This document shows, piece by piece, positions 36,355 through 45,568 of a DNA stretch of 64,000 nucleotides (the stretch's first letter is position 1; the number at the start of each line of letters is the position of its first letter). The position numbers and the translations under genes are program-made. The stretch is taken from the NCBI GenBank assembly GCA_017427775.1, contig JAFRSD010000009.1, forward strand, positions 62,001 to 126,000, given 5' to 3'. The stretch comes from Lachnospiraceae bacterium (GTDB lineage Bacteria > Bacillota > Clostridia > Lachnospirales > Lachnospiraceae). Below the pieces are notes generated by a model. It saw only the letters and a program-made list of their open reading frames with translations. It searched no databases and had not been told where the DNA came from.

Positions 36355-38475
36355 TTGGCTGGAAGAGAGTATCCGCTTGAAAGAACCCGTAATATCGGTA
36401 TCATGGCTCACATCGATGCCGGTAAGACGACACTCACCGAGCGTATCCTGTATTACACAGGTATCAACTATAAAATCGGCGATACCCACGAAGGAACTGC
36501 TACCATGGACTGGATGGAGCAGGAACAGGAACGTGGTATCACGATCACATCTGCCGCAACCACCTGCCATTGGACTCTTGAAGAGAACAATAAGCCGAAG
36601 CTCGGCGAATTAGAGCACCGTATCAACATCATCGACACTCCCGGTCACGTAGACTTCACTGTGGAAGTTGAGCGTTCCCTGCGAGTTCTCGACGGCGCTG
36701 TCGGCGTATTCTGCGCAAAGGGCGGTGTTGAGCCTCAGTCCGAGACTGTATGGCGTCAGGCAGACAAATATCACGTACCGAGAATCGCATTTGTCAACAA
36801 AATGGATATCTCGGGTGCTAACTTTTTCAACGTTATTTCCATGATCGAGTCCCGTCTCGGCAAGAATCCGGTTGCACTGGAGCTGCCGATCGGTAAGGAA
36901 GATACCTTCCAGGGTATCATCGACCTCATGGAGATGAAGGCATATTACTATACGGATGCTAAGGGTGATGCCGTTGACATCCGTGACATCCCGGCAGACA
37001 TGGCCGATCAGGCTGCTGAGTACCGGGAGAAGATGGTGGAAGCCATCTGCGAAACCGACGATGAGCTTCTTGAGCAGTACCTTGAGGGTAACATTCCCGA
37101 GGTTCCGGCTCTTAAGAAGGCACTCCGTGCAGCTACCATCTCTACCGAGATCATTCCGGTACTGTGTGGTTCCGCTTATCGTAACAAGGGCGTTCAGAAG
37201 CTTCTTGATGCCGTTATCGAATATCTTCCCGCTCCTACCGATGTCCCGGACATCAAGGGTGTGGATGAGGACGGCAACGAGGTTACGAGAAAGTCTTCCG
37301 ATGAGGAGCCTTTCGCAGCTCTCGCGTTCAAGATCATGACCGACCCGTTCGTAGGTAAGCTTGCTTACTTCCGCGTTTATTCCGGTACGCTGAACTCCGG
37401 TTCTTACGTACTGAACGCTACCAAGAATAAGAAAGAGCGTGTAGGCCGTATCCTTCAGATGCATGCCAACAAGCGTCAGGAACTGGATAAGGTTTATTCC
37501 GGTGATATCGCCGCAGCAGTAGGCTTCAAGCTTACGACTACCGGTGATACGATCTGCGATGAGAACCATCCCGTAATCCTTGAGTCCATGGAGTTCCCGG
37601 AGCCCGTTATCGAGGTTGCTATCGAGCCTAAGACGAAAGCCGGCCAGGACAAGATGGGCGAGGCTCTTGCTAAGCTCGCAGAAGAGGATCCGACATTCCG
37701 CGTATCGACCAACGAAGAGACCGGTCAGACTCTGATCGCAGGTATGGGTGAGCTTCACCTCGAGATCATTGTTGACCGTTTGCTCCGTGAGTTCAAGGTA
37801 GAGGCAAATGTAGGCGCACCTCAGGTTGCTTACAAAGAGACCATTACCAAAGAAGTTGATGTCGACAGCAAATACAAGAAGCAGTCCGGTGGTTCCGGTC
37901 AGTACGGTCACTGTAAGGTTATCTTCAGTCCTATGGATGCCAACGCAGAGAAGACCTACGAGTTCGAGAACACGACGGTCGGCGGATCCATTCCGAAGGA
38001 ATACATCCCCGCTGTTGACGCCGGTATTCAGGATGCTATGAAGTCCGGTATCCTCGGCGGATATCCGGTACTCGGTATTCATGCTAACTGCTACGACGGT
38101 TCCTACCACGAAGTAGACTCGAACGAAATGGCATTCAAGGTTGCCGGTTCCATGGCATTCAAGGACGCTATGCGTAAGGGTGATCCGGTACTCCTTGAGC
38201 CTATCATGAGAGTAGAGGTTACCGTTCCCGAGGATTACATGGGCGATGTTATGGGTGACGTAAGCTCCCGTCGTGGCCAGATTGAGGGAACCGAGGATGT
38301 CAACGGTACCAAGCTGATCCGTTGCTCCGTTCCGCTTTCCGAGATGTTCGGTTATGCAACCGCTCTTCGTAGTAAGACGCAGGGCCGTGGTGCTTACTCC
38401 ATGTTCTTCCAGTCCTATCAGAAGGTTCCGAAGAGCGTACAGGAGAAAGTGCTTAACAATAAGCCCGCAAAATAA
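36355..38475 (+). CDS. fusA: Elongation factor G
   Basis: 706 aa translocation GTPase. G1 [10 protein letters not shown]3 DTPGHVDF, G4 NKMD; the domain IV loop region near [10 protein letters not shown] and the C-terminal domain V are complete. The start is TTG 36355, with AGGAGG (36341-36346) 8 nt upstream; no ATG is available nearby, so the non-AUG start looks real. Strong codon bias toward pyrimidine-ending codons marks high expression. It continues the rpsL-rpsG operon; tuf has its own promoter. Confidence 0.98.
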   Translation: MAGREYPLERTRNIGIMAHIDAGKTTLTERILYYTGINYKIGDTHEGTATMDWMEQEQERGITITSAATTCHWTLEENNKPKLGELEHRINIIDTPGHVDFTVEVERSLRVLDGAVGVFCAKGGVEPQSETVWRQADKYHVPRIAFVNKMDISGANFFNVISMIESRLGKNPVALELPIGKEDTFQGIIDLMEMKAYYYTDAKGDAVDIRDIPADMADQAAEYREKMVEAICETDDELLEQYLEGNIPEVPALKKALRAATISTEIIPVLCGSAYRNKGVQKLLDAVIEYLPAPTDVPDIKGVDEDGNEVTRKSSDEEPFAALAFKIMTDPFVGKLAYFRVYSGTLNSGSYVLNATKNKKERVGRILQMHANKRQELDKVYSGDIAAAVGFKLTTTGDTICDENHPVILESMEFPEPVIEVAIEPKTKAGQDKMGEALAKLAEEDPTFRVSTNEETGQTLIAGMGELHLEIIVDRLLREFKVEANVGAPQVAYKETITKEVDVDSKYKKQSGGSGQYGHCKVIFSPMDANAEKTYEFENTTVGGSIPKEYIPAVDAGIQDAMKSGILGGYPVLGIHANCYDGSYHEVDSNEMAFKVAGSMAFKDAMRKGDPVLLEPIMRVEVTVPEDYMGDVMGDVSSRRGQIEGTEDVNGTKLIRCSVPLSEMFGYATALRSKTQGRGAYSMFFQSYQKVPKSVQEKVLNNKPAK

Positions 38476-38496
38476 GATAAAAAGTGAAAGTTCGAC

Positions 38497-38525
38497 TTGA
38501 ATTTGTTGCCGAGATGAAATATAAT
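38497..38525 (+). promoter_or_regulatory. tuf promoter
   Basis: TTGAAT (38497-38502), 17 bp, TATAAT (38520-38525); a 76-nt A/T-rich leader follows. Confidence 0.75.
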
Positions 38526-38601
38526 AGGCACATATTGAGCTTTTCTTTTAGTCTCTGAAACAAAACATTAATTTAATTAATCTATTAGGAGGATTTCAAA
38601 G

Positions 38602-39789
38602 ATGGCAAAAGCTAAATTTGACAGAACCAAGCCGCATTGTAACATCGGCACCATCGGTCACGTTGACCATGGCAAGACTACTCTTACCGCTGCTATCACC
38701 AAGGTACTTGCTGAGCGCGTTCCCGGTAACGAGAAGGTTGACTTTGAGAACATCGATAAGGCTCCCGAAGAGAGAGCTCGTGGTATAACGATCTCCACCG
38801 CACACGTTGAGTATCAGACCGAGAAGCGTCACTATGCTCACGTTGACTGCCCCGGCCATGCTGACTACGTTAAGAACATGATCACCGGTGCTGCTCAGAT
38901 GGACGGCGCTATCCTCGTAGTTGCTGCTACCGACGGTGTTATGGCTCAGACGAAGGAGCACATCCTTCTTTCCCGTCAGGTAGGTGTACCTTATATCGTA
39001 GTATTCATGAACAAGTGCGATATGGTTGACGATCCCGAGCTTCTTGAGCTCGTTGAGATGGAGATCACCGAGCAGCTTGAAGAGTACGATTTCAAGGATT
39101 GCCCGATCATCAAGGGTTCCGCTCTTAAGGCTCTTGAAGATCCGAACAGCGAGTGGGGCGACAAGATCATGGAACTGATGGATACCGTTGATTCTTACAT
39201 TCCGGATCCTCAGCGTGAGACCGACAAGCCTTTCCTTATGCCTGTTGAGGACGTATTCACCATCACCGGTCGTGGTACCGTAGCTACCGGCCGTGTAGAG
39301 CGTGGATGCCTGCACCTTAACGAGGAAGTTGAAATCGTTGGTATCAAGGAAGAGACCAAGAAGACCGTTGTTACCGGTATTGAGATGTTCCGTAAGCTTC
39401 TTGATGAGGCTCAGGCCGGTGATAACATCGGTGCCCTTCTTCGTGGCGTTCAGAGAACCGAGATCGAGCGTGGTCAGGTTCTTGCAAAGCCCGGCTCTGT
39501 AAAGTGCCATAAGAAGTTCACGGCTCAGGTTTACGTTCTTACTAAGGACGAGGGTGGCCGTCATACTCCTTTCTTCAACAACTATCGTCCTCAGTTCTAT
39601 TTCCGTACCACGGACGTTACCGGTGTTTGCGAACTTCCTGCAGGTACCGAGATGTGCATGCCTGGTGATAACGTTGAGATGACCATCGAGCTCATCCATC
39701 CTATCGCTATGGAGCAGGGTCTTACGTTCGCTATCCGTGAGGGTGGCCGTACCGTAGGTTCCGGTCGTGTTGCTACGATCATCGAGTAG
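38602..39789 (+). CDS. tuf: Elongation factor Tu
   Basis: 395 aa. G1 GHVDHGKTT, switch regions RARGITIST and [13 protein letters not shown]4 NKCDMVD, then beta-barrel domains 2 and 3 ending in [10 protein letters not shown]. It delivers aminoacyl-tRNA to the ribosome. AGGAGG stands 9 nt before ATG. Strong codon bias as in fusA. A terminator at 39826-39855 closes the unit. Only one tuf copy is in the window. Confidence 0.98.
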   Translation: MAKAKFDRTKPHCNIGTIGHVDHGKTTLTAAITKVLAERVPGNEKVDFENIDKAPEERARGITISTAHVEYQTEKRHYAHVDCPGHADYVKNMITGAAQMDGAILVVAATDGVMAQTKEHILLSRQVGVPYIVVFMNKCDMVDDPELLELVEMEITEQLEEYDFKDCPIIKGSALKALEDPNSEWGDKIMELMDTVDSYIPDPQRETDKPFLMPVEDVFTITGRGTVATGRVERGCLHLNEEVEIVGIKEETKKTVVTGIEMFRKLLDEAQAGDNIGALLRGVQRTEIERGQVLAKPGSVKCHKKFTAQVYVLTKDEGGRHTPFFNNYRPQFYFRTTDVTGVCELPAGTEMCMPGDNVEMTIELIHPIAMEQGLTFAIREGGRTVGSGRVATIIE

Positions 39790-39825
39790 GACAATCTTTG
39801 AATTGAACGCCGTAAGGCGTGTAAG

Positions 39826-39855
39826 ACAGCCGCTTGCTTGCAAGCGGCTGTTCTT
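39826..39855 (+). terminator. Intrinsic terminator after tuf
   Basis: ACAGCCGCTTG and CAAGCGGCTGT (11-bp perfect stem, loop CTTG), followed by TCTTTATT. Confidence 0.85.
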
Positions 39856-39956
39856 TATTGCGCCGCACATGCATTCAATCTTTTTCCCTCACTTTTTCAT
39901 TTTCCCCGAAAAAACTCCGTCCGTCACGCATCATAGTCAGTGAGGAGGTTAAGTAC

Positions 39957-40490
39957 ATGTCGACAGAGAACGATCAACTCACAATTTGGATTAAGAATAT
40001 GAGAACGAACCGCGACGCATTTGCCGCGCTCTATGAAGAGATGAGCCGGCCGATGTACACGGTAGCCTGCAGAATTCTTCACAACCGCACGGATGCGGAG
40101 GATATCGTGCAGGACGTGTTTCTTAAAATGCTGAAAACGGACGATTATACTGCAGTAGGGAAGGTGCGTGCATACATCCTGCAAATGGTCCGAAATGAGG
40201 CTCTGATGCTTTTAAGGAGGCGTTCCAGAGAAGACCTCGTAGAGGATGTGACGGTGGATTGCGATTCCGCATGGCATGACAGCGAAACGCATGAGGATGT
40301 TGCGGCAATCGTTTCGGCCATAGAGCATCTGAATGCGGATGAAAGAGATATCTTCACGCTTCATGTGAACGGCGAGCTCGGATTTGAAGAAATCGCGGGT
40401 ATCATGAACATGTCGATTTCGGCAGTGTATCGCAGATATCAAAAAGCACTTAAGAAACTGCGGAAGATGATGAACGGAGGGAGCCTATGA
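39957..40490 (+). CDS. ECF-type RNA polymerase sigma factor
   Basis: 177 aa. Region 2 FAALYEEMSRPMYTVACRIL and DAEDIVQDVFLKML; region 4 HTH LGFEEIAGIMNMSISAVYRRYQKALKKLR. No region 3, as expected for ECF sigmas. ATG 39957 has GAGGAGG 8 nt upstream. The stop overlaps the next gene start by 4 nt (ATGA), so it is coupled to a membrane protein that may sense a signal or act as its anti-sigma factor. Confidence 0.92.
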   Translation: MSTENDQLTIWIKNMRTNRDAFAALYEEMSRPMYTVACRILHNRTDAEDIVQDVFLKMLKTDDYTAVGKVRAYILQMVRNEALMLLRRRSREDLVEDVTVDCDSAWHDSETHEDVAAIVSAIEHLNADERDIFTLHVNGELGFEEIAGIMNMSISAVYRRYQKALKKLRKMMNGGSL

Positions 40491-41530
40491 AAACCTATAG
40501 AAGAATAAAAAGAGTACTTGTTATGTTGCTGGTTGTGGGATTTGTACTAAGCCATGCAGCCATAGCCTCGGATTTCGGAGCGACCGCAACACCGACACCG
40601 ACCCCGGGAGGTTCAATGATCGGCGGGACTGAGCCGCGGCCGGAAGAGGATGCGGAACCGTCGCATCCCGTTATGGTCGGAGGCGAAGATAAGTATGTTA
40701 CTTATGAAACGCTGGAAGTGATGAAAACCGACGGAACGAAAGGATTCGGCGGCTATTGGGCCGATCCCGCAAGGGAACCCGAAGCCGTTTTCGTCGGTGT
40801 GACAAAGGATGCAGACAGAAATAAAATCCTTGCGAGAATTCCCGAATCGTGGAAGGGGAAGATCCGCTTTGTCGAAGCCCGATACACTTACGCTGAACTG
40901 TGGGACACTTATCAGGAAATCTTTCAGCAGTATATGTTAAGCATCTGCGACGAGAACTACCGGGTAATCTATCCCGATAAGCAGGTGCTGGTCAGCGTGG
41001 GAATGTCAGATAAGGAAGGATGCGTAGGTGTCGGCATACTGAAGACGCTTTCGAAAGAACGTCAGGACGAGGTAATTGCAGAACTGTTTGAGAAGTACGG
41101 CGACAGGATTATCATCGTGATGGAAGATCCGGCGGATTTCTCGGATGATAATAAAGAGGTTATCAGAGAAACAGTCGGAACCTCAATCTTTGGCGGGGAA
41201 CTGTCGAATCAGACGGCAATGATTTCATCAGGTACGAACGTGATCCGGATTACCTATGCTGATTACAGGAAAGAGAACGGAAGCGGCCGAAAGTACATCC
41301 TTTGGGTTGCGCTGCTTGGTGCAGCAGCAGTGTTGTCCGCGGTACTTTTCTATGCTCTTCGGGTGAGAAACAGAAGAGTATATGCAACCGTAAACGGACA
41401 GACTTTTGCGGAAGGCGCGGGTGCTGAAGGAAGCATTGAAAACCTTGCGAGAAAAGCGGCGGAAGATGTTTCCGAAGAAGGCAGAGGCCGCATATTTGCC
41501 GCATATGAGAAAGAGTGCGGGGAGAAATAA
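40487..41530 (+). CDS. Exported/membrane protein coupled to the ECF sigma factor
   Basis: 347 aa, no family recognised. Signal peptide or anchor at about 10-30, then a Thr/Pro linker (TPTPTPGG), an extracellular domain of about 200 aa, a membrane helix at about 267-289 (YILWVALLGAAAVLSAVLF) and a basic/acidic cytoplasmic tail of about 55 aa. This topology, with a 4-nt overlap with the sigma gene, suits a sensor or anti-sigma role, although the usual zinc-binding anti-sigma motif is absent and the cytoplasmic part is C-terminal. AGGGAGCC precedes the ATG. Confidence 0.8.
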   Translation: MKTYRRIKRVLVMLLVVGFVLSHAAIASDFGATATPTPTPGGSMIGGTEPRPEEDAEPSHPVMVGGEDKYVTYETLEVMKTDGTKGFGGYWADPAREPEAVFVGVTKDADRNKILARIPESWKGKIRFVEARYTYAELWDTYQEIFQQYMLSICDENYRVIYPDKQVLVSVGMSDKEGCVGVGILKTLSKERQDEVIAELFEKYGDRIIIVMEDPADFSDDNKEVIRETVGTSIFGGELSNQTAMISSGTNVIRITYADYRKENGSGRKYILWVALLGAAAVLSAVLFYALRVRNRRVYATVNGQTFAEGAGAEGSIENLARKAAEDVSEEGRGRIFAAYEKECGEK

Positions 41531-41548
41531 GAAGACATATAGTGACAG

Positions 41549-41575
41549 AAAAGGACCGGAGAACCGGTCCTTTTT
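41549..41575 (+). terminator. Intrinsic terminator after the sigma/membrane protein pair
   Basis: AAAAGGACCGG, loop AGAA, CCGGTCCTTTTT. Confidence 0.85.
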
Positions 41576-41616
41576 CGTGTTCGGGAGACGGAGTACTGGC
41601 GGTATGAAAAAAACTC

Positions 41617-41645
41617 TTGACAAAACAAGTTAAATTGTGTACAAT
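41617..41645 (+). promoter_or_regulatory. Promoter of the gpx-ohrR-trx locus
   Basis: TTGACA (41617-41622), 17 bp, TACAAT (41640-41645). The -10 is covered by the OhrR-type operator. Confidence 0.8.
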
Positions 41646-41654
41646 TAAATTGCA
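41632..41654. promoter_or_regulatory. OhrR/MarR-type operator
   Basis: Two overlapping inverted repeats: AATTGTGTACAATT (41633-41646) and TACAATTAAATTGCA (41640-41654). From memory of the Bacillus OhrR site (TACAATT-AAATTGTA repeated), the 23-bp stretch differs at two positions only. It covers the -10 of the promoter, so binding would block transcription. Confidence 0.75.
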
Positions 41655-41743
41655 AACAATGAAACAACGGCGATAGAAATATAGAGCCGCTGCATTGCGT
41701 GACAGGAGAGAGGCCGGTTGTACCGGCGGAAAGGAATTGCAAT

Positions 41744-42286
41744 ATGAATGTATATGATTTTACGGTTAAGAGTCGGAAAGGCGAAGATGTATCGCTTGCG
41801 GATTATAAAGGAAAGGTGCTTCTCATTGTAAACACCGCGACCGCCTGCGGGTTCACGCCGCAGTACACGGAACTGCAGAGCATCTATGACGAGCTGAAGG
41901 ATAAGGGACTTGAGATATTGGATTTTCCGTGCAACCAGTTCGCGGAGCAGGCAAAGGGAACCGATGACGAGATCCACGCTTTCTGCACCGGAAGGTTCGG
42001 CATCAAGTTCCCGCAGTTCGCAAAGGTTGACGTGAACGGAGAGAACGCGATCTCGCTTTATCAGTGGCTTACGGCCAATACGAAGTTCGGCGGTTTCCGC
42101 GGACCTGCCAAGCTGGTTCTCGGACCGATCGTTAAAAAGATGGACAGCGATTATAAGAATAACGGTAACATCAAATGGAACTTCACAAAGTTCGCGATCG
42201 ACCGTGACGGAAACATCGCAGCACGTTTCGAGCCTACCGCAGACATGAAGGAAATGCGCGAAAAACTAATCGAACTTCTCGGATAA
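41744..42286 (+). CDS. Glutathione/thioredoxin peroxidase (Gpx family)
   Basis: 180 aa. Peroxidatic Cys35 in NTATACGFTPQ (TGC codon, not selenocysteine), the Gln of FPCNQFAEQ and the Trp-Asn of KWNFTKF complete the catalytic site. Reduces hydrogen and organic peroxides; Cys-type bacterial enzymes usually use thioredoxin, and a thioredoxin gene lies two genes downstream. ATG 41744 after AAAGGAA. First gene of an OhrR-controlled operon; ohrR follows 13 nt behind the stop. Confidence 0.95.
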   Translation: MNVYDFTVKSRKGEDVSLADYKGKVLLIVNTATACGFTPQYTELQSIYDELKDKGLEILDFPCNQFAEQAKGTDDEIHAFCTGRFGIKFPQFAKVDVNGENAISLYQWLTANTKFGGFRGPAKLVLGPIVKKMDSDYKNNGNIKWNFTKFAIDRDGNIAARFEPTADMKEMREKLIELLG

Positions 42287-42299
42287 ATTTGAGGTCATT

Positions 42300-42776
42300 A
42301 TGAAAGACAGCGGAAAGAAGTGTACGGAGACAGGGCGTTATGACTGCATCAAACTTGAAAATCAGCTCTGCTTCCCATTATATGTGTGTTCGAAGGAGAT
42401 CGTGAGACGGTACAAGCCGTTCCTCGATGAGCTTGAACTTACCTACACACAGTACATCGCGATGATGGCGCTGTGGGAGCACGAGACCATGAATGTACGG
42501 CAACTCGGAGAATGTCTCTACCTTGATTCCGGGACACTCACGCCGGTTCTGAAGACGCTTGAAGGCAAAGGATACGTGCAGAGAAAGCGGTGCGAGACGG
42601 ACGAGCGCTCTGTGATCGTAGCCGTGACCGAAGCCGGCATGGAGTTGCGGGAGAAGGCGGTAACGATTCCGCCGAGAATGGGAGCCTGCGTGAACATTAC
42701 GCAGGAGGATGCCGTTGAACTTGCCCGCATCTTGAAGAAGATCATCGCCGGCGTTACAAACGGGGCGGACGCATAA
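42300..42776 (+). CDS. ohrR: OhrR-type MarR-family peroxide-sensing repressor
   Basis: 158 aa. The segment KLENQLCFPLYVCSKEI holds the conserved reactive Cys of OhrR, the one oxidised by organic hydroperoxides. The winged helix is RQLGECLYLDSGTLTPVLKTLE followed by the wing KRCETDERSV. Oxidation releases the repressor from DNA; an almost canonical operator lies at 41632-41654. Its target here is a glutathione peroxidase instead of the usual ohr gene. Start ATG 42300 has GAGGTCAT upstream. Confidence 0.92.
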   Translation: MKDSGKKCTETGRYDCIKLENQLCFPLYVCSKEIVRRYKPFLDELELTYTQYIAMMALWEHETMNVRQLGECLYLDSGTLTPVLKTLEGKGYVQRKRCETDERSVIVAVTEAGMELREKAVTIPPRMGACVNITQEDAVELARILKKIIAGVTNGADA

Positions 42777-42846
42777 ACACGAAAAAGAAATACTTACGAA
42801 ACAGATCAATCATCACACAGGGCATAGGCCAGGAAAGGAAAGCATT

Positions 42847-43158
42847 ATGGCAGTTATCAATGTAAATGAGCAGAATTATCAGGAAGTAGTTGACGGCGGA
42901 AAGACCGTATTCTTAGACTTGTATGCAGACTGGTGCGGACCGTGCAGAAGAATGGCTCCCCGTGTGGAGCGCCTCGCGGAGGAGCACCCTGAACTGATCG
43001 TCGGCAAGGTAAATGTCGAGGATGTGCCGGAACTTGCGGAGAAGTTCGGCGTGATGAGTATCCCGATGTTCGTCGTGATCAAGGACGGCGAGATTGCCGC
43101 GAAGAATGTCGGCGCGGTCGATTATGAGATCATCGAAAAGATGGCAACCGAAGTTTGA
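42847..43158 (+). CDS. trx: Thioredoxin
   Basis: 103 aa. Active site DWCGPCRR (about 31-38), cis-Pro in MSIPMFVV. Standard thioredoxin length. AGGAAAG lies before ATG 42847. It follows ohrR by 70 nt and probably supplies electrons to the peroxidase at the head of the operon. Confidence 0.93.
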   Translation: MAVINVNEQNYQEVVDGGKTVFLDLYADWCGPCRRMAPRVERLAEEHPELIVGKVNVEDVPELAEKFGVMSIPMFVVIKDGEIAAKNVGAVDYEIIEKMATEV

Positions 43159-43185
43159 TATCCCTCTTTCCCCCCCTATAAAGAA

Positions 43186-43246
43186 ATGCAATAGGTGACC
43201 GCAGTCATGCCCCGGACGAACGAGATGTGACTGCGGTCACTTGCAT
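43186..43246. repeat. Long imperfect palindrome without T-run
   Basis: Outer arms ATGCAA/TTGCAT and inner 13-bp arms GTGACCGCAGTCA (43195-43207) and TGACTGCGGTCAC (43228-43240) form a 19-bp stem with a 3-nt bulge and a 20-nt loop. It lies behind trx. Lack of a T-run argues against a classical terminator. Confidence 0.7.
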
Positions 43247-43348
43247 GAAAACGGATAATGGAATACGATGGACATAAGAAGGAAAAGCCCGCCGGACGGA
43301 AAGCGGCGGCGTTACATATAACATATGCGTAAACAAAGGAGGATTTCC

Positions 43349-43756
43349 ATGAAAAAAGCAATCCAAAGAATACTCTTATTGATGACAGCAGTTGTCCTTT
43401 GCATGTCCCTCACCGGTTGCGGAGAGTATACGTCCAGCTACTCGGCAACGGTTCTCATCACATCGAATACATCGAAGAAAATGTCAGTGGAATTCAGTTC
43501 GCTGAAGGGCAAGATGGTTCATAAACTGAAATGTGACGGGAAGGAAGGCCGGGAACTGAAATACACGGCAAGTCTGAAGAGCGGTACCGCTACGGTGTAT
43601 TATGACATCGACGGAACGCGTGAGGAACTGTTTACGATTCACGGCGGCGAAACGGCAGATTCTTCTCTCGGAAACCTTGCAAAAGGAAAGATTTATATTA
43701 TTATAGAAACAGAGGGCAAATGCGAAGGAGGTTCCTTTAAACTCAATATAGAATAG
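43349..43756 (+). CDS. Small lipoprotein of unknown function
   Basis: 135 aa. Lipoprotein signal peptide MKKAIQRILLLMTAVVLCMS with lipobox LTGC at about residue 25, so anchored on the outer face of the membrane. The rest looks beta-rich (ATVLITSNTSKKMSVEF and on) and has one more Cys pair (KLKCDG, GKCEGG). No family recognised. AAAGGAGG is 8 nt before ATG 43349. The hydrolase gene starts 10 nt behind its stop. Confidence 0.8.
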   Translation: MKKAIQRILLLMTAVVLCMSLTGCGEYTSSYSATVLITSNTSKKMSVEFSSLKGKMVHKLKCDGKEGRELKYTASLKSGTATVYYDIDGTREELFTIHGGETADSSLGNLAKGKIYIIIETEGKCEGGSFKLNIE

Positions 43757-43766
43757 GAGAATTGTG

Positions 43767-44669
43767 ATGAGCCGAATACCCGAGCGTGTAATAGAACTGC
43801 GGAAAGCCTGGACGGAAAGTGACGGCAGGAGAGATGCCGGACTGACCGAACCCGAAGGCATTGAAAAGATCCGTGATCTTTCCTACGGTCCGAACGGACA
43901 ATGGAATCTTTTAGACTTATATATCCCGAAAGACAGTTCCGTGAAAGCGGCAGCGGCGGACCGGTCGTGGCCCGTGATCGTCAGCATTCACGGCGGCGGT
44001 TTTTTCTATGGTGACAAGGAACTGTACCGTTTCTATTGCATGCATCTGGCGGAGTTCGGATTTGCCGTTGTGAATTTCAATTACCGCCTGGCACCGGAGT
44101 GTCATTTTCCGGCACCCGTCGAAGATACGATGGCCGTAATGGAGTGGATTGCGGCACATGCGTCGGAGTACGGCCTTGACACGACCAATGTGTTCCTCGT
44201 CGGAGACTCGGCCGGAGCACAGCTCGTGAGCCAGTTCGCCTGCATCATGACGAACGGCTCGTACCGTTATCTGTTCGGCATGAAAGCCCCGAATATCCGA
44301 ATCGGGGCTGTTTCGCTTGCCTGCGGCTCGTACAGCCTCAGTAAGCCGGGCGAAGAGTTACGGCCGATGATCCTTGACTATTTCGGTGAAGAAAGCCTTC
44401 GGAATGATCCGCGGACCGATGTGCTCGGAAATATCACATCTGCTTTTCCGCCGACCTATATCTTCTCATCTTACTGCGACCCGCTCGTGATTGAATGCGA
44501 GCCGACCGCTGAAGTGATCGCTTCAAAAGGCGTGGAAACCGTGTGCCGCATCTTCGGAAGCCCGGAGGCAAAGGAAGTCGGACATGTGTTCCAGGTAAAT
44601 CTGAAGCTTCCGGAAGGCGAGAAAGCCAACCGCGAGCAGACGGATTTCTTTAAGAAACATATTCAGTAG
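43767..44669 (+). CDS. Alpha/beta hydrolase, HSL/esterase type
   Basis: 300 aa. Oxyanion motif SIHGGGFFYG (about 75-84), nucleophile elbow VGDSAGAQL (about 148-156), catalytic Asp probably in YCDPLVI and His in VGHVFQV. Fits the hormone-sensitive-lipase-like carboxylesterases. Start ATG 43767 has AGGAG 7 nt upstream; GTG 43764 is possible. No membrane segment. Substrate unknown. Confidence 0.9.
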   Translation: MSRIPERVIELRKAWTESDGRRDAGLTEPEGIEKIRDLSYGPNGQWNLLDLYIPKDSSVKAAAADRSWPVIVSIHGGGFFYGDKELYRFYCMHLAEFGFAVVNFNYRLAPECHFPAPVEDTMAVMEWIAAHASEYGLDTTNVFLVGDSAGAQLVSQFACIMTNGSYRYLFGMKAPNIRIGAVSLACGSYSLSKPGEELRPMILDYFGEESLRNDPRTDVLGNITSAFPPTYIFSSYCDPLVIECEPTAEVIASKGVETVCRIFGSPEAKEVGHVFQVNLKLPEGEKANREQTDFFKKHIQ

Positions 44670-44685
44670 GTTACAGGAGTGAATC

Positions 44686-45450
44686 ATGTCAGTTGAAAAC
44701 GGCGAATGGGTAATGCACGGTCTTGCCTGGAACGATCCTTTGCGGATCCGCACCTGGCAGGAACTTGTCAATTGGATAGAGAAGATCGGGTTTCTGCCGC
44801 TGTTCGGAAACGGAGTCCGCGGGTTCTCCGTCGAGGAACATACTTCCGCGCGCTACTGGTGGACGGGAGACCGGCAGGAGGACCCATGGGAGTGGCGGGA
44901 GATCATCGCGCAAAGCCGCAAGCTGGTGTACGGAAAGTTTTTCGATAACAAAGCAGGATTCATCAGTCTTGACTGGTTTCCGTGTTTTGTGAATTACCGG
45001 CGGAACGGTTACGATTTCGACTCGCGCTGGCAGGACGGACTTGCCAACCGCCGCGAGAAACGGATCATGGATTTCTATCTGTCGGAGGACGCGAAGGGCG
45101 ATACCGTCTTCCGTGAAGACCGCATTCTGTCGACGGATCTGAAGAAGATGGCCGGATTCGGAAAAGAAGCGGAGAAGAATTATCCGGGTATCATGACCGG
45201 TCTTCAGATGCAGACGTATCTTGTCATCTCGGATTTCACGAGAAGGCGGAACAAGAAAGGCGAGGAGTACGGCATGGCCGTGTCCATTCCTCTTACACCG
45301 GAGGCTATGTGGGGGTATGAGCGCGTGACAGCGGCTTATTCCGAGGATCCGGGAGTTTCCTACAAACGTATATGCGATCGTGTCAGAGAATTGTATCCGG
45401 AGGCTCCGGACAGGGAAATTATACGATTGATCGGTAAGGCACCGCAGTAA
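44686..45450 (+). CDS. AlkZ-related winged-helix-like protein of unknown function
   Basis: 254 aa. Features WQELVNWIEKIGFLPLFGNGVRGFSVEEHT, YGKFFDNKAGFISLDWFP and VSIPLTPEAMWGYE; these resemble proteins annotated as AlkZ-related, a weak recollection and not an identified enzyme. No signal peptide or membrane helix. AGGAG precedes ATG 44686, 16 nt behind the hydrolase stop. A terminator overlaps the stop codon. Confidence 0.7.
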   Translation: MSVENGEWVMHGLAWNDPLRIRTWQELVNWIEKIGFLPLFGNGVRGFSVEEHTSARYWWTGDRQEDPWEWREIIAQSRKLVYGKFFDNKAGFISLDWFPCFVNYRRNGYDFDSRWQDGLANRREKRIMDFYLSEDAKGDTVFREDRILSTDLKKMAGFGKEAEKNYPGIMTGLQMQTYLVISDFTRRRNKKGEEYGMAVSIPLTPEAMWGYERVTAAYSEDPGVSYKRICDRVRELYPEAPDREIIRLIGKAPQ

Positions 45451-45464
45451 AAAGCGGTGCCTTT
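45436..45464 (+). terminator. Terminator overlapping the stop of the AlkZ-related gene
   Basis: AAGGCACCGC (45436-45445) and GCGGTGCCTT (45454-45463), then TTACAC. The T-run is short. Confidence 0.6.
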
Positions 45465-45568
45465 ACACATTCTTTTGGATGATATATTCCATTGACCGGA
45501 AAAGGGAAAGCACGATATACTTTTCCCGTAAACCCGCAAAACGCGGGCATAGGCGAAGGAGGAAAGGT

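Noticed and set aside
36610..38109. 499-codon frame opposite fusA, and a 424-codon frame opposite tuf (38596-39870)
   Set aside because: Codon-bias shadows on the antisense strand of strongly expressed genes.
41744..42286. Selenoprotein glutathione peroxidase
   Set aside because: The active-site codon is TGC (Cys35), with no in-frame TGA.
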